64,000 nucleotides of DNA from Oreohelix idahoensis. Its lineage: Eukaryota > Mollusca > Gastropoda > Stylommatophora > Oreohelicidae. Under the pieces are notes generated by a model, which saw only the letters and a program-made list of their open reading frames with translations, searched no databases and was not told where the DNA came from. The position numbers were made by a program, and so were the translations under genes. The stretch lies in NCBI GenBank assembly GCA_024509875.1, contig JAMPIV010019840.1, positions 713,501-777,500 of the forward strand. The letters are read 5' to 3'. This document shows positions 38,065 through 53,000 of the stretch, in pieces (position 1 is the stretch's first letter; the number at the start of each line of letters is the position of its first letter).

Positions 38065-41000
38065 TATCATAAAATAGTACAGTTAAAACCTCAAATTATC
38101 TTCATCGGGCTGGGGTATATCAGTAAGACTAAACTCTCATAACCCCAGAAGGACAGCGAAAGAGAGGCAGACCAAAGACAACCTGGCGGAGAACAGTGCA
38201 GGCTGAGATGCAAAGCATGAACCAGAGTTGGGGCATGGCGTGAAGGATGGCCACAGAGTGAGCGAAACGGGGACAGTTTGTTGCTTCACTACAAGACACC
38301 ACTAGGTGTGATGGCCACTGACTGCTTTGTTAGTCAGGAGCTAAGGATCCAGGAAGAAACTCTCATAAAGGGTACATACATATTGTACGTTTGGGAAACA
38401 GTGCAGCAGACAATTCAAACTCAAAATCTTTTGTTAGATTTCAGATAGTGATCAAGATTTCAGATAGTGATCAAGATTTCAGATAGTGATCAAGATTTCA
38501 GAAAGTGATCAAGATTTCAGAAAGTGATCATTTATATCATAACAACATTGTTCTTGCAGGTGTTCCCCCAGCTGATGAGGTAAACATACTGCGTGGCCAG
38601 ATCCTTTTAATTCAGAACCAGCTTATGTATGAACGTCACAAGAGGTCCAACCACGCCAAACGAAATCGTCGTCTGTTGCGGAGGATCACTCATATTACGA
38701 TGTTGGAGGAGCAGCAGAAAACTTTGGTTTGTATCACAGCTTCACAGATGTATATGAAAACCATGATTTTGTATCTTTAGTGTGTCTGAAAAGCATGATT
38801 TTTTTATCACTAGTGTATCTGAACAGAAATCCATGATTTTGTTTCCTTAGTGTATCTGAAAACCATAATATTGTATTACTAGTGTATCTGAAAACCATGA
38901 TTTTGTATAACTAGTGTATCTGAAAACCCTGATTTTGTGTCACTGGTATACCTAAAAACCATGATTTTTTTTTATCACTAGTGTGAATGGAAACCATGAT
39001 TTTGAATTACTAGTTATCTGAAAAACCATGATTTTAGTTCAATAGCAAAGCTGAATACAATGATTTTGCCTCGCTAGCTAAGCTGAAAACCATTATTTTG
39101 TACCACTAGCATGATTAGAAACCATGTTTTTTTAATCACTAGTGTATCTGAAAACCATAATTTTGTATCACTAGCGTAGCTGAAAACCATAATTTTGTAT
39201 CACCAGCGTAGCTGACAACATAATTTTGTATCAGCAGATCACACATTCAACATTCAAGAACAAAGCAGATGGGCTGTGTAGATTTAATTTGGTTAAAATG
39301 ACTATTTATTTACATTTATTTTCCCTTATTAAATCCTTGTTTGAATTTACAACACATCAGGCCCCACCACGTGTAGTTCCCTAGGGTCTCTGATGGCACA
39401 AAAATAAATTAAGAATAAGGCTCCTCAGACATGTCATACAGGGTGACTAATACGAAGTTGTGCATGAGGTTGGCAATCTCGTCTTGTGAAAGTACTTTCC
39501 CACTAGAGATGGCTACTGTGTGTGTGTGTCGAAACAGTGCTTTGAAACAGCGCTGAGTCCGACAGATTCGACACATAGCCTGCTTCTTGTTTCGAAGCAG
39601 TTTCAGTTCCTGTCTGCCTCGCTGTTTTGCAAAGAGGCACACTGTCTCACCTTCCGTAGGCCCATGTAAAATTTGAGTCAACCGTTCGGGACATTATTAT
39701 GGAATATCAAACATGTCATATTTTTCAGGGATGTGTTATGATGACTTGATTTTACAAGTGATATTATTTTTGCTGAGAAGTTATTCTTCTTCTTCTTCTT
39801 CTTCCGTCCTTAGCCAACGACCGGCAAAGCAGTCAGTGGCCATTACGCCTAGTGGCGTCTTAAGGGCAACAGCGAATAGATTTTCTTTGCCGTTGTTCCC
39901 ATCACGCCTAATGGCGTCTTTAGGGCAACGACAAATCAATCCATTCGCTGTTGTTTCCGTAATCAAAGTGACTGGCAAACGGGTGATCAGCCCGTTGGTT
40001 GAGAAGTTATAGACACTGGAAATTGTGTCAGTGCTGCAGTTGTCAGTGTTTTAGGCACTATGTTAAAGTTGAAAGTGTCCGTGTGTTCGTATAAATGTAA
40101 TGGACACTTTATTAGCTCTGCTGATATCTGTGTACTCGGTGTGGATTTGAATCATTATCTACCAAAACTAGCTTACTATAGTCTGAGTTTGAAGATTATA
40201 ATGCTGTCAAGATATATGAGAGTCTACATCTTGTATGGATGTATCTGCCAGTGTAGAATGGCTAAAGTGTATCTGCCAGTGTAGAATGGCTAAAGTAACA
40301 TTAAGATCCTCTCTCTGCTTAACTGCAGGATTCTGGAAGATACTTGACCTTTTTACCATATTGAGAGTTTTTGTTCTGTGTGGACAGATGGATCAAGTTG
40401 AACTCCAGGAAAGAGAGATTCAGCAGCTGAGAATCAGCGTCAAGTTACTGCAGGAGGACAACCGGGCATTGAGGCAGAATCAAGAATCTGATGAGTATGA
40501 GAAGCTGGTACAGTTTAGGTGAGTGGGTGGGGGGGGGGGGGGGGGGGGGTGGGGGGGGGGGGGAAATTGGTAAGTAGATAATTGGTTGGGTTGGTGGGTG
40601 ACTGCTTTAATGGATTGATTGATGGGTGGATTGGTTGGTGCATGGGAAGTTGTTATTTTTGATTAACTAGAGTTGCTTAGCTTGTTGCTCTTTTGCAGCC
40701 AAGGCCAAGTTGAAGAATTTGTCTGTGTTCTGTAGCTGTTTAGTGGTGCTGTATAGAGTGTTTATGATTGTTGGGGAGCCAGGCAATAGCTTTCTTCTCT
40801 TTGTGGAGAGTACTGGGTAAGTGAGCAGCACATGCTGAACTGTCTCTTACGGATGAGTACAGTTGTAGCAATTAGGGTCATGTATGGGGTTTGAATTATT
40901 TAAGTGCGTGTTGAGTCTGGTGTGTTCTGTTCTTATTTGGAAGATTGTGCTCGGCTCCTTACGTTGTAGGTTATTAATGTTGTCATTTTTGTTGGGATGG

Positions 41001-44000
41001 GCTATTTCTTTATATAAGGCAAATCCAGTAGACCCTTTTGCCCATCGGTTCAGCCATTCCTCTTTGAAATTGTTTTGGAGTATTCGCTTAGCTGTCTACA
41101 TGTTTGCTGGAGTGTTTGTTTGAACCATGCTTGCTCCTAGTTTTGCTTGTCTGTCTCCTTACCGTTGCCTGCTACATCTGTGTGTCCTGGTATCCAATGG
41201 TGAGTAACTCATATTTTGTTAACAGTCTGTCAGCTGTTTCAGCCAGCTGTATTATTTCTTTATTTTCAGTTTGCAGGTATTCTTCTAAAGCCTAAAGTGT
41301 TGATTTTGAATCAGGGAAGATTATGATATCTGAGGGCATATGGATCTCTTGTTTGAATTGGCTGCCTATTGCTGTGAGGGTGGTGTTTATTGCTGTACTT
41401 TCTCCTTGGTAATTAGTAGAGAATTCTCCACGTGGTTCATATATTGATAATGTGCTGCCATTTGGGTATTTCACGTAAGCTCCAAGCCCAGCATTTATGA
41501 TGGCCTTGAAGGCAGAGCCATCTATGTGTACATGTATTGCATTGTAAGGGTAGCTGTCTATAGTCTCTAAAGTAGCCGGGTGGATTGGTAGGTGGGGGGG
41601 ATAGATTAGTATGTGGGTAGATGCATGGATTAGTAGGTGGTTGGATAGATTGGTAAGTGGATGGATGGATTGGTATGTGGATGGATGGATTGGTAGATGA
41701 ATGGGTTAGTGCAGTGTTTCCCAAACTTTTTGCACAAGCACCCTCTCAAAGCATTTTAGCTGTATGTGGCATGCCCTTTATGTAAAAAAATGTATTTAGG
41801 TTTTAATGATGATTTTTGCCTTTTTCAGCATACTTTATGTCTTGATTATAGCTAGGCATGTTTTTATATTACTTTTATAACTCTGCATTCCTTGAAATTA
41901 ATACTGAAAAATGCATGTGAGAATAAATGGATACAATATAAAAGATGATAGGAAAGAAGGCCAGAATGTTAGATGGGCCCGCATACCGAATTCTCGGTCT
42001 GTTGAAAATAAAGTTTGTTCATTCTTTAAAAATTGACAAGCAGAATGATTTGTACTAAAGAGTCACAGTAGTTTTTAATATTTGCAAACTATGAATACAG
42101 AAATGGGACCTAAGATGCGTCAGCAGTGAGGAATGCAGTCAGCGACCCATAGTTAGACTGCTTGCGTCAGGGCCAGCGAACCAGAGTTGACCAGGCCCCT
42201 ACTCCACCTCCAAATGGTGGTCCTGGTAACAGGCTGCATCACTACAGTCTGGCTGAGTGAGTAGGGATTGAAGAAGGAAGGCTAACCTGGTCCCAAAAAA
42301 TGCTGTCCTGAAGTTGGATGTGTCGGCCGAAAGACGCAAATATCGCAGCTTCGCTGTAAACGGACACAACACAGCCAACGTCCTTTCCAGGGCGAGCAAA
42401 GAAGAAGAAGAATACAGAAATCAGAATCTTCAACCCAGATATCAAGTCAATCCTATTGGATGGCTCTGAAACATTGAAAACATAAAAAACAACCAGTAAG
42501 TTACACTTTCATAAATTGGTGCTTGTGAAGAATAGAAGGATTGAAATGGTGTAACAAGATCACCATTGTTCCTTCTCCATGAGATTTTAAAAAAAAACTT
42601 CCTTCTATCTCTCTTTCTTTGGGGGTTCCAGAACAAGGACTGCCTTGTAATGCTATCAACTCGTTTCCTATCCATTGCCAGCATCGTTTTCTCATCTCTT
42701 GTTCCACTGGCACTTGTCTGATTCTTATCAGTTCCACATTTATGACTTTGTCATACCATTTCAATCCTTCTGTTCCACAAGCACCCATTTATAAAAGTCT
42801 GTAACTTCTTCATTGGCATTTTAGCCGATATCCACTTTTCACAACCATACAATAAGAAATCCTTGATATTTCAAATGAAAATTCCAGATATTTGTGTTTA
42901 ACAGTTTTGTTAAATGTAATCAGTAATTTTATTTGTTGCTGTTGTTCTTTGTTGGCAGAACCTCTCTCAAAGAAAACAAGGACTTGAAGGCAGCAAGTAT
43001 TGTGCTGAAAAACCTGCTGCTGTCACAAAGAGAAGAAAATGACAAGCAGCAAAAAGTGAGACATTTTTTCATGTTTTGTAAAACTTTTTTGTATTCTTTG
43101 TTTTCATGTTTTGTAAAACTTTGTTCTTTTGTATTCTTTTTTTTCATGTTTTGTAAAATTTTGTTCTCTTGTTTTCTTTGTTTTCTTTTGTGATATTTTG
43201 TTGTTTTGTATTCTTTATTTTCACGTTTTGTAAAACTTTGTTCTTTTGTATTCTTTGTTTTCATGTTTTGCATTCTTTGTTTTCATGTTTTGCATTCTTT
43301 GCTTCCATGATTTGTGCTTTGTTTTCATGTTTTGTATTCTTTGTTTTCATGGTTTGTATTCTTTGTTTTCATGTTTTGTATGTTTTGTTTCCATGATTTG
43401 CGCTTTGTTGTCTTGTTTTGCATTCTTTGCTGTCATGTTTTATATTCTTTGTTTTCATGTTTTGTATTCTTTGTTTTTATGTTTTATTTTCTGGATGTGT
43501 GTTATTTGTTTTCATGTTTTGTGTTCTGTGTTTTCATGGTTTATGTTCTTTGTTTTCATGTTTTGTATTTGCAAAGTTACTAGGTTTGAAACATGGTAGC
43601 ATCACACTCCAGTTTACTCAGCTGTAAATGGGTACCTGACTCTGCACTCTTGAGTTAATGAAAACAAAGGCAACAAGGAAGGGAACTGGTCACACTACCT
43701 CATAAAGCTGAGACCTAGTATGGTGAAGTCTCATGTCAGAAGATCACACACTCCAGTCTATGGTGAAGTCTCATGTCAGAAGATCACACACTCCAGTCTA
43801 TGGTGAAGTCTCATGTCAGAAGATCACACACTCCAGTCTCTGCTACAAACTAGCAGAACCACTGACTGGCATCCAAAAAAAAAACTCAGCCCAGCCAAAA
43901 TTATCAAGAGAACATTGTGTATAGCAATAAGGGCTTCCTACGACGGCAACCTCATGAAAGACAAACCTTCTGTCTGAGACAGGTTTCCGTGGCTACTTGA

Positions 44001-47000
44001 CTGACATATACACGCTGAGACATACAAATTTAATAAGCCCAAATCTTCCGACTTTTCTATGCATCTTTTCACTTCTTAGTGTGGCCGGGTAGGGAATTGG
44101 GGGTTGCTGTTTAATTTGCAGAGAGTGTTAGATCTAGATTTACTAGCTTGACTGCTAGAGTTCGCAATTTCTCCCTTACAGTCTTACGGGGTTTTACCAG
44201 GTTCGGGGACTATCCTCTAAGGTGTTCTATTAGAGCAGATGTGTTTTATTTATATGATTTACCAGCAAGAGCAGTTATGGTTCATTTATATTTCCTTCCC
44301 TCCTCTCATGAATGTATGGCAAAGCAAATGAGTGACGACCTGCCTTTGGTGTTAACTTGACTTTATTAAAATATAACGTATATACAAGTCGACATGGCAA
44401 AACTTCATAAGACACATATGACAATTATTCTGCAGAGCATATTTCTTCTCAAAATCCTGCAGTATGAGTTTCTAACTTCCTTATAACCATTCTGGTTCTA
44501 TTCTTAGGGAATCCTTTCTTGTTCATAATGCCATATCTCCTCCTGATATGTTATTGCTTCCTCAAAACAAATCAATCCTGCATGTACATTTGAATAGAAA
44601 ACTTTCAGCTATTAGGCCTATTTCCTTTCTAAATCTGCAACAATCATTCGATTTCGACATGTCAGTAATTGTATAGTAATTAGTTCCTACTTACAGACTT
44701 CGAATATAGAGTTTAAATACACAAAAATGCACTTTGAAGAGAACATGCCATCATCCCTGGAATTTCTAATTCTTCAACTTGAATAACTTTCATGCAGTAA
44801 AACCACTGCGTTATCAGCACAAACTTGCTTGTCTTCCTAGCTAGACGCGTCCTTTTCAACTAACTAGGCTGTTGGGGAAATTCGCGTCCCTTCTAAATTT
44901 TTCTGAGCTCACGATTGGATAAAAATCACGTGACTAATTTTGACATGTAACGCGACTCTATCCTAATTAACATTTAATCTGTTTCTCGGAAAGTAGAAAT
45001 TTATATGCTAATCTGGTTTTTTTATAGCCTGTTTCCAAAGGAACAGCTATGTACACGGCTACATATAGATCCCGGGGCTCCGCTAATGTATCCCGTAGGG
45101 AGACATTTGAGTACTATCAATAACAAAAATTCATCCCCAAAAATTTCTAAGTTCAAAAAAATTTTCTGAAAAATTTAAAGTTCAAAAATTTTTCTAAGTC
45201 CAAAAATATTTCAGAAAATTTAACGAAATTCCTACATCTGAGCTCCTATGTCTATATGGGACTGTCGTCTATAAAGGGGCCTTATAGATGGACATCATCT
45301 CCAAAAATGCAAACTATCTTTCACATCAATACATATTTCGACCAAATTTACAAATTGGCAACACTGACCAACAAAATCCGCAAAACAATCATAAGGTCAT
45401 CACTAAAAAAATGTGACGAGTGGCAACACTGGGAAATGAACAATAAAATATCTTATTTGCGGAACTTGGCTGCATTATCATAATCTATTACATTTCATTC
45501 AAAATATAGTTGATTACATTCTCTTGGATATCGTGGGGGGTGTTATCTCTTTTCTGTTCCTGTTATTTGCTCCATATATAAGCCTGCAAGACTTAAAAAA
45601 TGTTTTTTCTTCCTGGCGTACTTATTTATTCTATTTTCCAAGTACTCTGCAATATCCCAAGAAATGTCCGAAATCTCCAATTCCTATGGTAATCCACTTT
45701 CATAGAATAGCCAATGTTTTCATGGGTACTTATCATCTTCTCTTTTTTCTTTTTTTCAGTGAATGAGCCACTTGCTCATTATTACATGTAGAAAAACATC
45801 TCTAGGCATTAAATGCATTTTTATCAGACGATAATATAACCAGCATCATTTTTATAAGTAAGCATTTTTCACAATAAAAGCATTAAAACCTCATGGCTTA
45901 TCCTTATTTATTTATTTGTATGTTTCCTTGTTATTGACATTTTCCAAATGGTAAGTGTATAAATTCGTTCCAAGTCCATCACTGTAAAGAATGTTCTATA
46001 TTTCATTCCTTTTTTTTTTTTTTTCTTCAAAATATGCGATGTTTGTCTCCAATATCTGTACGTCTGGTAGTGATCCTGTCCATTAGTCAGTTATTTCTAA
46101 TCATTCCTTCTTTTCTGTCAACACAGTATTTTTTTTCTGTGAACTCTTTCCTAGAAATATTATTTTATATATATATATATTTTTTTTTCAAAGATCTTCT
46201 TTGACTTACCATACATCAATTTTCAAACATCTAATTATTCAGCAACCAACAGACGAATGTTACTATCATATTATGAAATATAAGGGAAAGGAAAATATAG
46301 TTTCAAATCATCATGAATTTTCTACATTGGGTTCCGTATTACTTTATTTTCTCTGTTAAGACAACTGCTTATACTCTTGACAATATGTATCCAAGTTGTC
46401 ACTCTCAAGGCATCCTTGTATACCGTTTATATTTGTCTCCTTTTTTTTTTTTTTCATAACACCAATGTATCATTTATGGTGTTCCAATATCATTGTATCT
46501 ATTCTAGTCCTCCTGTTATCTTGAGGATTCATCTTTAGTAACTCCCTATGTACCTTATCTAGCAATACCTTTTTCAAAAACACATCAAACAATTATTTAT
46601 GGAACAATCAACTGAGATGTAAGAACTTTTGACAATATGAGGTGAAAAAAAATTTTTGGGGTCATCACTCAAAAAATGTGACATAGAAGGGAAGAAAAAA
46701 TATTCAATTGATCGTGAGGAATCTACAATATCCTTATAAGACAAAGTTCCTGGTACTCTGACTACTATTTAACCATATTATTTCTGGTTATCCTTGCATA
46801 AAGTGTACCATTTCCATTTTCTTTATAAGTCCAATTCATTGCTCATGGTGCTCCAATATTTAAAATGTGGATCCTTCCTATTCCTCTTATTCTGTACTGG
46901 AAATACATCCTTATTAATTGTCCATGTACTATATCTGCGAATATTTATCAACAATATATCAACTAATCATTTATGGAACCATTAACACAAATGTCTAGAC

Positions 47001-50000
47001 TTTACCAAAACATGAACAAAAACATGTCTTTTTACATATGTGCAATATTTCGACACCAACTCTGCCTTCGCAGGTCGAGGGTTAGTCAGAGTTATGTGGT
47101 GCCTGTAACATCCGCTGACTACAGCCAGATGGGTGACTTATGGTACTTAAAATTCAAAAATCTCATCCGTCAGTTATCTTAAGTGTGGGGCGGGGGTCTA
47201 TTTCATGGTGTCCTTGACAAAGTTTGCTGCATTTCCAATCTAGGTATTCCTATGTCATAATATCTCCATGATATATCTGTGACATGTCTGTCCTTGGGAT
47301 AACATTATTTTTTATTTTTTTTTTTATACCTTCGGGGTGAGCAAATCTCAGTACGTCCAATTTCATCAATCATGTATTTTTTTTTTCTCTCTTGTAATTC
47401 TGGGTATGTTATGAGTATAGTAAATTGTCAAATTATTTCAACTATCGTACAACATTCTATAATTCGTGATAAGGAATAGTCATTTGTTATACAACAATGT
47501 TCATTTTACAAAGGCAGTGAGCAAAAATCAAAGAGATATCTTCTCCAAAAATGCGGATGTATCTCTATTTCTCCTACCTCTGGGCGTAGTAATTATTCAG
47601 TCATTATTTTTTTTTTCTCCATTATTTAATCTCCATTTTGTGTCCTTAGTACCTGTGGTTCCATGGGATTATCATAATCTATTTGTCCCTTGTCTACTGA
47701 TAATCCTTCAATAATGACTTCAAATATGGTCCTCATATGTGTAACAATCATCTGCTCTGATTTGTTCCATGTCCATGGTATTCATAAAATATTCCATTAT
47801 CTCCTTGTCTTTGCTCGTATCCACGAAAGACTAAGATTATTGTTCCTCCAACGTTAATGTGGGGGATTTTGTGCATAAACATTTCAACAAAGTCTCAGCT
47901 GTGACAACATAAAGTTTCACCTTAATATAAAATGGCATCTTCATCATACATAACCAGTTGCTTCTTCCATCTCATGTGTCATTAGTGGTTATCATCCGGT
48001 AATGGGTGTTCAGTGTGGGTTCAGCATATACAAATGCTGTAAAGGGGTATTTCATTTGCTAGGTCAGCATGTGCAAATGCTATTTCTTTAACATGGGCAA
48101 AAGGCATCATCAACAAATAGGTACAATTTGCTAGAGTTCGCAATTTCTCCCTTACAGTCTTACGGGGTTTTACCAGGTTCGGGGACTATCCTCTAAGGTG
48201 TTCTATTAGAGCAGATGTGTTTTATTTATATGATTTACCAGCAAGAGCAGTTATGGTTCATTTATATTTCCTTCCCTCCTCTCATGAATGTATGGCAAAG
48301 CAAATGAGTGACGACCTGCCTTTGGTGTTAACTTGACTTTATTAAAATATAACGTAAATACAAGTCGACATGGCAAAACTTCATAAGACTTACTTACTTA
48401 CTTACTTAGTCGTTCCCCTTCTACCGTGAGGTGTAGAGGTTTGGAAGAGAGAGTGCCAGACCATTCTATCAGCTGTCTTCTTCCTGGCCTGGTTCCATTC
48501 TAGTCCTCGGTCCTTCAAAGATTGTCTAATGTTGTCCTCCCAGCGGACTCTGGGTCGTCCTGGAGGTCTGGATCCCTGGCTCTTTGTTTCCCATGCTTGT
48601 CGTGGTAGCCGATCTTCTCCCATTCTGCAGACATGGCCAAACCATCTTAGTTGGGACTGTTCTACTTGGGTCTGTATGGGGTGGCATTTTAGGCCTTGAC
48701 GTATCGTCTGGTTGCGTACCATGTCTCTTCTTGTTACTTCAACCACCTTCCTCAGATACCTCATTTCTGAGGTTTGGATCTGGCTTTTATGGGTTGTAGT
48801 CATTGCCCATGACTCGCATCCATATGTTAAGACTGGGACATAGGTGGAGCGGTATACAGCCATCTTCGTTTTCTTACCAACCTCTCTCTTGCTGAGGAAT
48901 CCTCGATTTATGGCCTGAAAAAGTCTCCCAGCTGGCGACTATTTTTGCCAAACGAATGTCGCGTGCTAAAGGTTAAATGCCTTGGAGCTGTCATAGACCG
49001 GAAAGGAGGCATAGAAGAAGAGTTGTCTACCCAAAGAGCGGCAGCTGGGAAACTATTTTAGGCCTTAAATCAAGGATTCCTCAGCAGAAGTGAAATTGGC
49101 AAGAAGACAGATGGCTGTATACCGCTGTACCTATGTTCCAGTCTTGATGTTACGCACAAATAATTACTTTTTTCCAAAGTCTTTGTATGATCGTTTTTCG
49201 TATGTATGATCATTATTTGACTGAAATGCATGTTATATATATTTTATGGTCAAAGGGACAGAACCCGATATATCGATACTGCTATTTTTTATGAGTTTAC
49301 CTCCTCTTGTATAGAGACACGTTCGGTCTATAATGTCTTGAACGAAGCGTGACCATATCTCCTTATTTGGTAGTATCAGTCAACTGTTGTAGATGTTTGA
49401 AACCTTTCTTAACGCTTCTGTTCATGTCCATAAAAGGCGCGACTGTGTAAGACTTTTATCTCGAATGTTCTTAGAATCGTCTTATTGTGAACAGCGACTC
49501 AGAGATTGTCACTCTGCGCATGTCTCGACTTGGTTGTCGTTTGTTGTTCCGCCCAGGTCGGGCAGTTGAGAAATGGACTGATTAGCGAGCGGACGCGACT
49601 GCGTCTTGTGATTCTCTGAGGGAAATACATTGTCTTTGTGAGTTAGTTAGCTAACTAGACTATTTCCCCGTATTATTCAAGCCTGCCTGGAGGCATATGT
49701 TCATGGTTGATTTTCCGAAATAAGGTAATTCCTCTTGTATCGAACTTTAGGCTATCATCTAGAGGTTCGTCATTTTGTCGCCTTTTTTGCTCGCCTGTGT
49801 GATTCAAAATGGAGAGGTACTTTGACTAGGATTAAGTCATCGGTATCTTTATACCTGAACTAGTTATATATCTATGGGTCGCTCTAGACCAACAAGACTA
49901 TTGTCTGTGTTCCAGGATTCGTTATATCAGAGATCACGTCCAAGTCAGATGGTTAGACTTAGGAAGGTTATAAAGGTCGAGCTGACCTGTAATCCATGTA

Positions 50001-53000
50001 TGCTACTCACGTGCAGACAGTAAACGGACGTATTGTATACATCTGATCTGCTAGCATCAGGAAGGAATAATTATTATTGTCTATGAACATTAAGGATCTG
50101 CAGCGGACCACGGTTGCAGAAGTTATATGTATTATTTATCAAGCTTCGCTATGATATTTGTTTTTCCATACAACTATTGAGTATTGACTCCTACATGACT
50201 GTCAGTTAACATGAGTTTGAATGCTGCATTCGTTATACTATGCTGATGATAACATAAGTATCATGACTGTTTTGTGGCGTGCAATAAATGGTATAAACCT
50301 AAAGCGAAGTTACCATTTTTATGACTCTACACGTCATGTTGCCTGTGGTGTACCCTGAACTGTTCTACTGCAACACACACACCGCAACAATCTAAACCAG
50401 ATAAGACACCCACATCTTGCATTGTAATACCTGGTGTCGATAGAGGTGGTAATTTGACGGCATCCTAATTCCACCCTTATCAATTCATGGTGGCCAATAG
50501 TTGGTTTATTCTGGTACCAACTCTCAAGGGGGTCAACAAACCCAGACATCATCAGCAGACTACAAGACAACATTGCAGTTGCTATTCATCACCTTTGATG
50601 AAATTTTTTTGAAAGACGCAGCAGTACTGACAGTTGTTGATATTTTGAAACTACCCGGCGCTGCTCGGCGGTGTTGAAGTTTGTCTACAAATAGAAGGAC
50701 AAGTACCGAGCGAATGGATTTCCTGATCTGTTGAGAAGAAGGACAAGTGCCGTAACAACTGTTCCGGTCTCAGAATTACTGTTGCAGATTCAGAAGGTCA
50801 AGTTCAGAAGCTGTTTCCTGTCAGAAGCTGTTTCCTGTTAGAAGCTCATTTCCTTCGTCATGGCAGTTTACGAGAGCAGATATGGATCAACGTTGGATCA
50901 TTGTCCTAAGAATGCTGATCACATCCTGTTCTGAACTGTGCTGACGTTGTGGATACATAGAAGTTAAGTGGCCTGTTTTGTTTGTGAACTGTGCCCTTAT
51001 GTTCTAACTGAGCCTTCTGTCTATCACATTTTTCGCACTCTTTATATGTTTACATGTTATATGTTATTTGGATTTGTATTTATATGTTTATATTTCTGCG
51101 GGTTTTTTTGGTTGGGCGGTGTCTTTCAGTAGATGATACCACGTCACAGAGGTTCTACTGTTAGCGTTTTCGTTAGGGACTGTGCGAATTTCCTACTGTG
51201 AAATTTGCTAGCGACAATCGTTGCTATATCTGTTTAGTTGTGACGAGTTGTGCTTTATTTTCGTTTTTTTTGTATTTTTTTTTTTTTTTTTTTTCTCTCT
51301 TTCTTTCTGTTTTTTAGTTTCGATTTCAATTGTTTGTATTTGTAGGTCTCCTCTTTTCTATTATTCAGTTCTTCACGTAAATTGTTGTGTATATACTGTA
51401 GCGTCATTTGTTTGTCATATCTTCGCATTCTGTCATCATATTCTTTTTAGTTTCGCTGTTTATTTATTTGACTTATGCGAATGTTTTCGTATTGTTTGAT
51501 CTTTGTTATTGTTTACATTGACTCTGATCTTTGTTATTGTTTACATTGACGTTGATCTTTGTTATTGTTTACATTGACTCTGATCTTTGTTATTGTTTAC
51601 ATTGAATTGTTGGTACTTTGTTATTGTTTACATTGTCTTGTTATTGTTTGCATAGTTCTTGCATAGTTAGCTTTCACTATTGTTACATATATGCTCATGC
51701 ACTATTGATCTATAGTGCACTTATCATAACTAGCTGGTGGTTTTTTTTCCTTATGCACTATTGTAGTGCAGTTATGATAAATAACTGATGGTTATGCACT
51801 GATTTGGGTAGTGCACTGATAATTAAGAGGTGACTTGTGATATTATTGTACAACTGATAATACAAATTGGTGTCAAGTCTTGTTTCCCACAGAGATTGGA
51901 GTAAACATAGTAATTATACAAGCACTTTATTAAGTCTTGTTGCTATTAAGATTGAAATAAGATAATTAATTATTTCAGGTTCTGTACTCACATTTTAGAC
52001 ATCATGTCTACATTTGAGTACTTTATTGAGCAGGGTAAAGCCCTTGGGAAGACAGGTGATAAATTAGAAGAATTTGCGACTGTTCAATATGCCAAGGCAT
52101 TGAAGTCGGAGGAAAAGAAAATGAAAGAACTAACTGAACAAAAGAGAATAGATGCTGAAAATTTAAAACTGCAGATGCAGGTAGATGAAAAGAGATTACA
52201 AATGGAAATGGAAAAACAAAAAAGAGAAGCAGAATCTCAGGAGAAGAGACTTCAGGCTGAGGTTGAAAATAAGAGACTTGAAAAAGAAGGTGAAAATAAG
52301 AGACTTGAAATAGAGGCTGAAAATAAAAGATTAGAAAAACAGGCTGAGGCTGAAGAAAGAAGGTTACAAAGAGAAGCTGATGAGAGAAAAGCAAAAATGG
52401 AACATGAAGAAAAACTCTTAGCTTTGGAGTTAGAAAAGTTGAAGTTATCTAGTAATGCTAATGATGCTAATAAGGTATCATCTGCTAATAAGTCTAGTGC
52501 TGTTGATTTCAAGCTTAATTTACCAGCATTCAATGCTTCAATTGATGATATAACATTTTATCTAGATAGATTTGAAAGTGCATGTAAGGTGCATAAGATA
52601 GATAAAACATTATATGTTTATCATCTGTCCAAGATACTTAGAGGTGATGCTTTGACTTTGTTGGGTATGGTAGATGTGCCTGACAAGAACAACTATGAGG
52701 TTGTCAGGGCGGCATTGTTAAAGAAGTACCAACTTAACGAAGACGGATATCGTCTTAAATTTAAAAACATGTTACCAGAAACTGGAGTTGAATTCTCAGA
52801 ATTCATCTCAGGCATACGTCTTACTTTTTTACGATGGGTTGAGCTTTCTAAGACAGAAAGTACATTTGAAGCCCTCATGGACTTACTTCTTAGAGACAAG
52901 GTTATGTCTTCTGTTAATGAAGCTTTTCTTTCTTTTCTTCATGAGCGTAAGCCTAAAAATATAAAAGAAATGGAAGAATATTGTAGCCAGTATGTTACTG

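Noticed and set aside
43169..43627. Phe/Cys-rich membrane-protein-like ORFs
   Set aside because: Products of a T-rich 23-bp tandem repeat; several frames are open at once.
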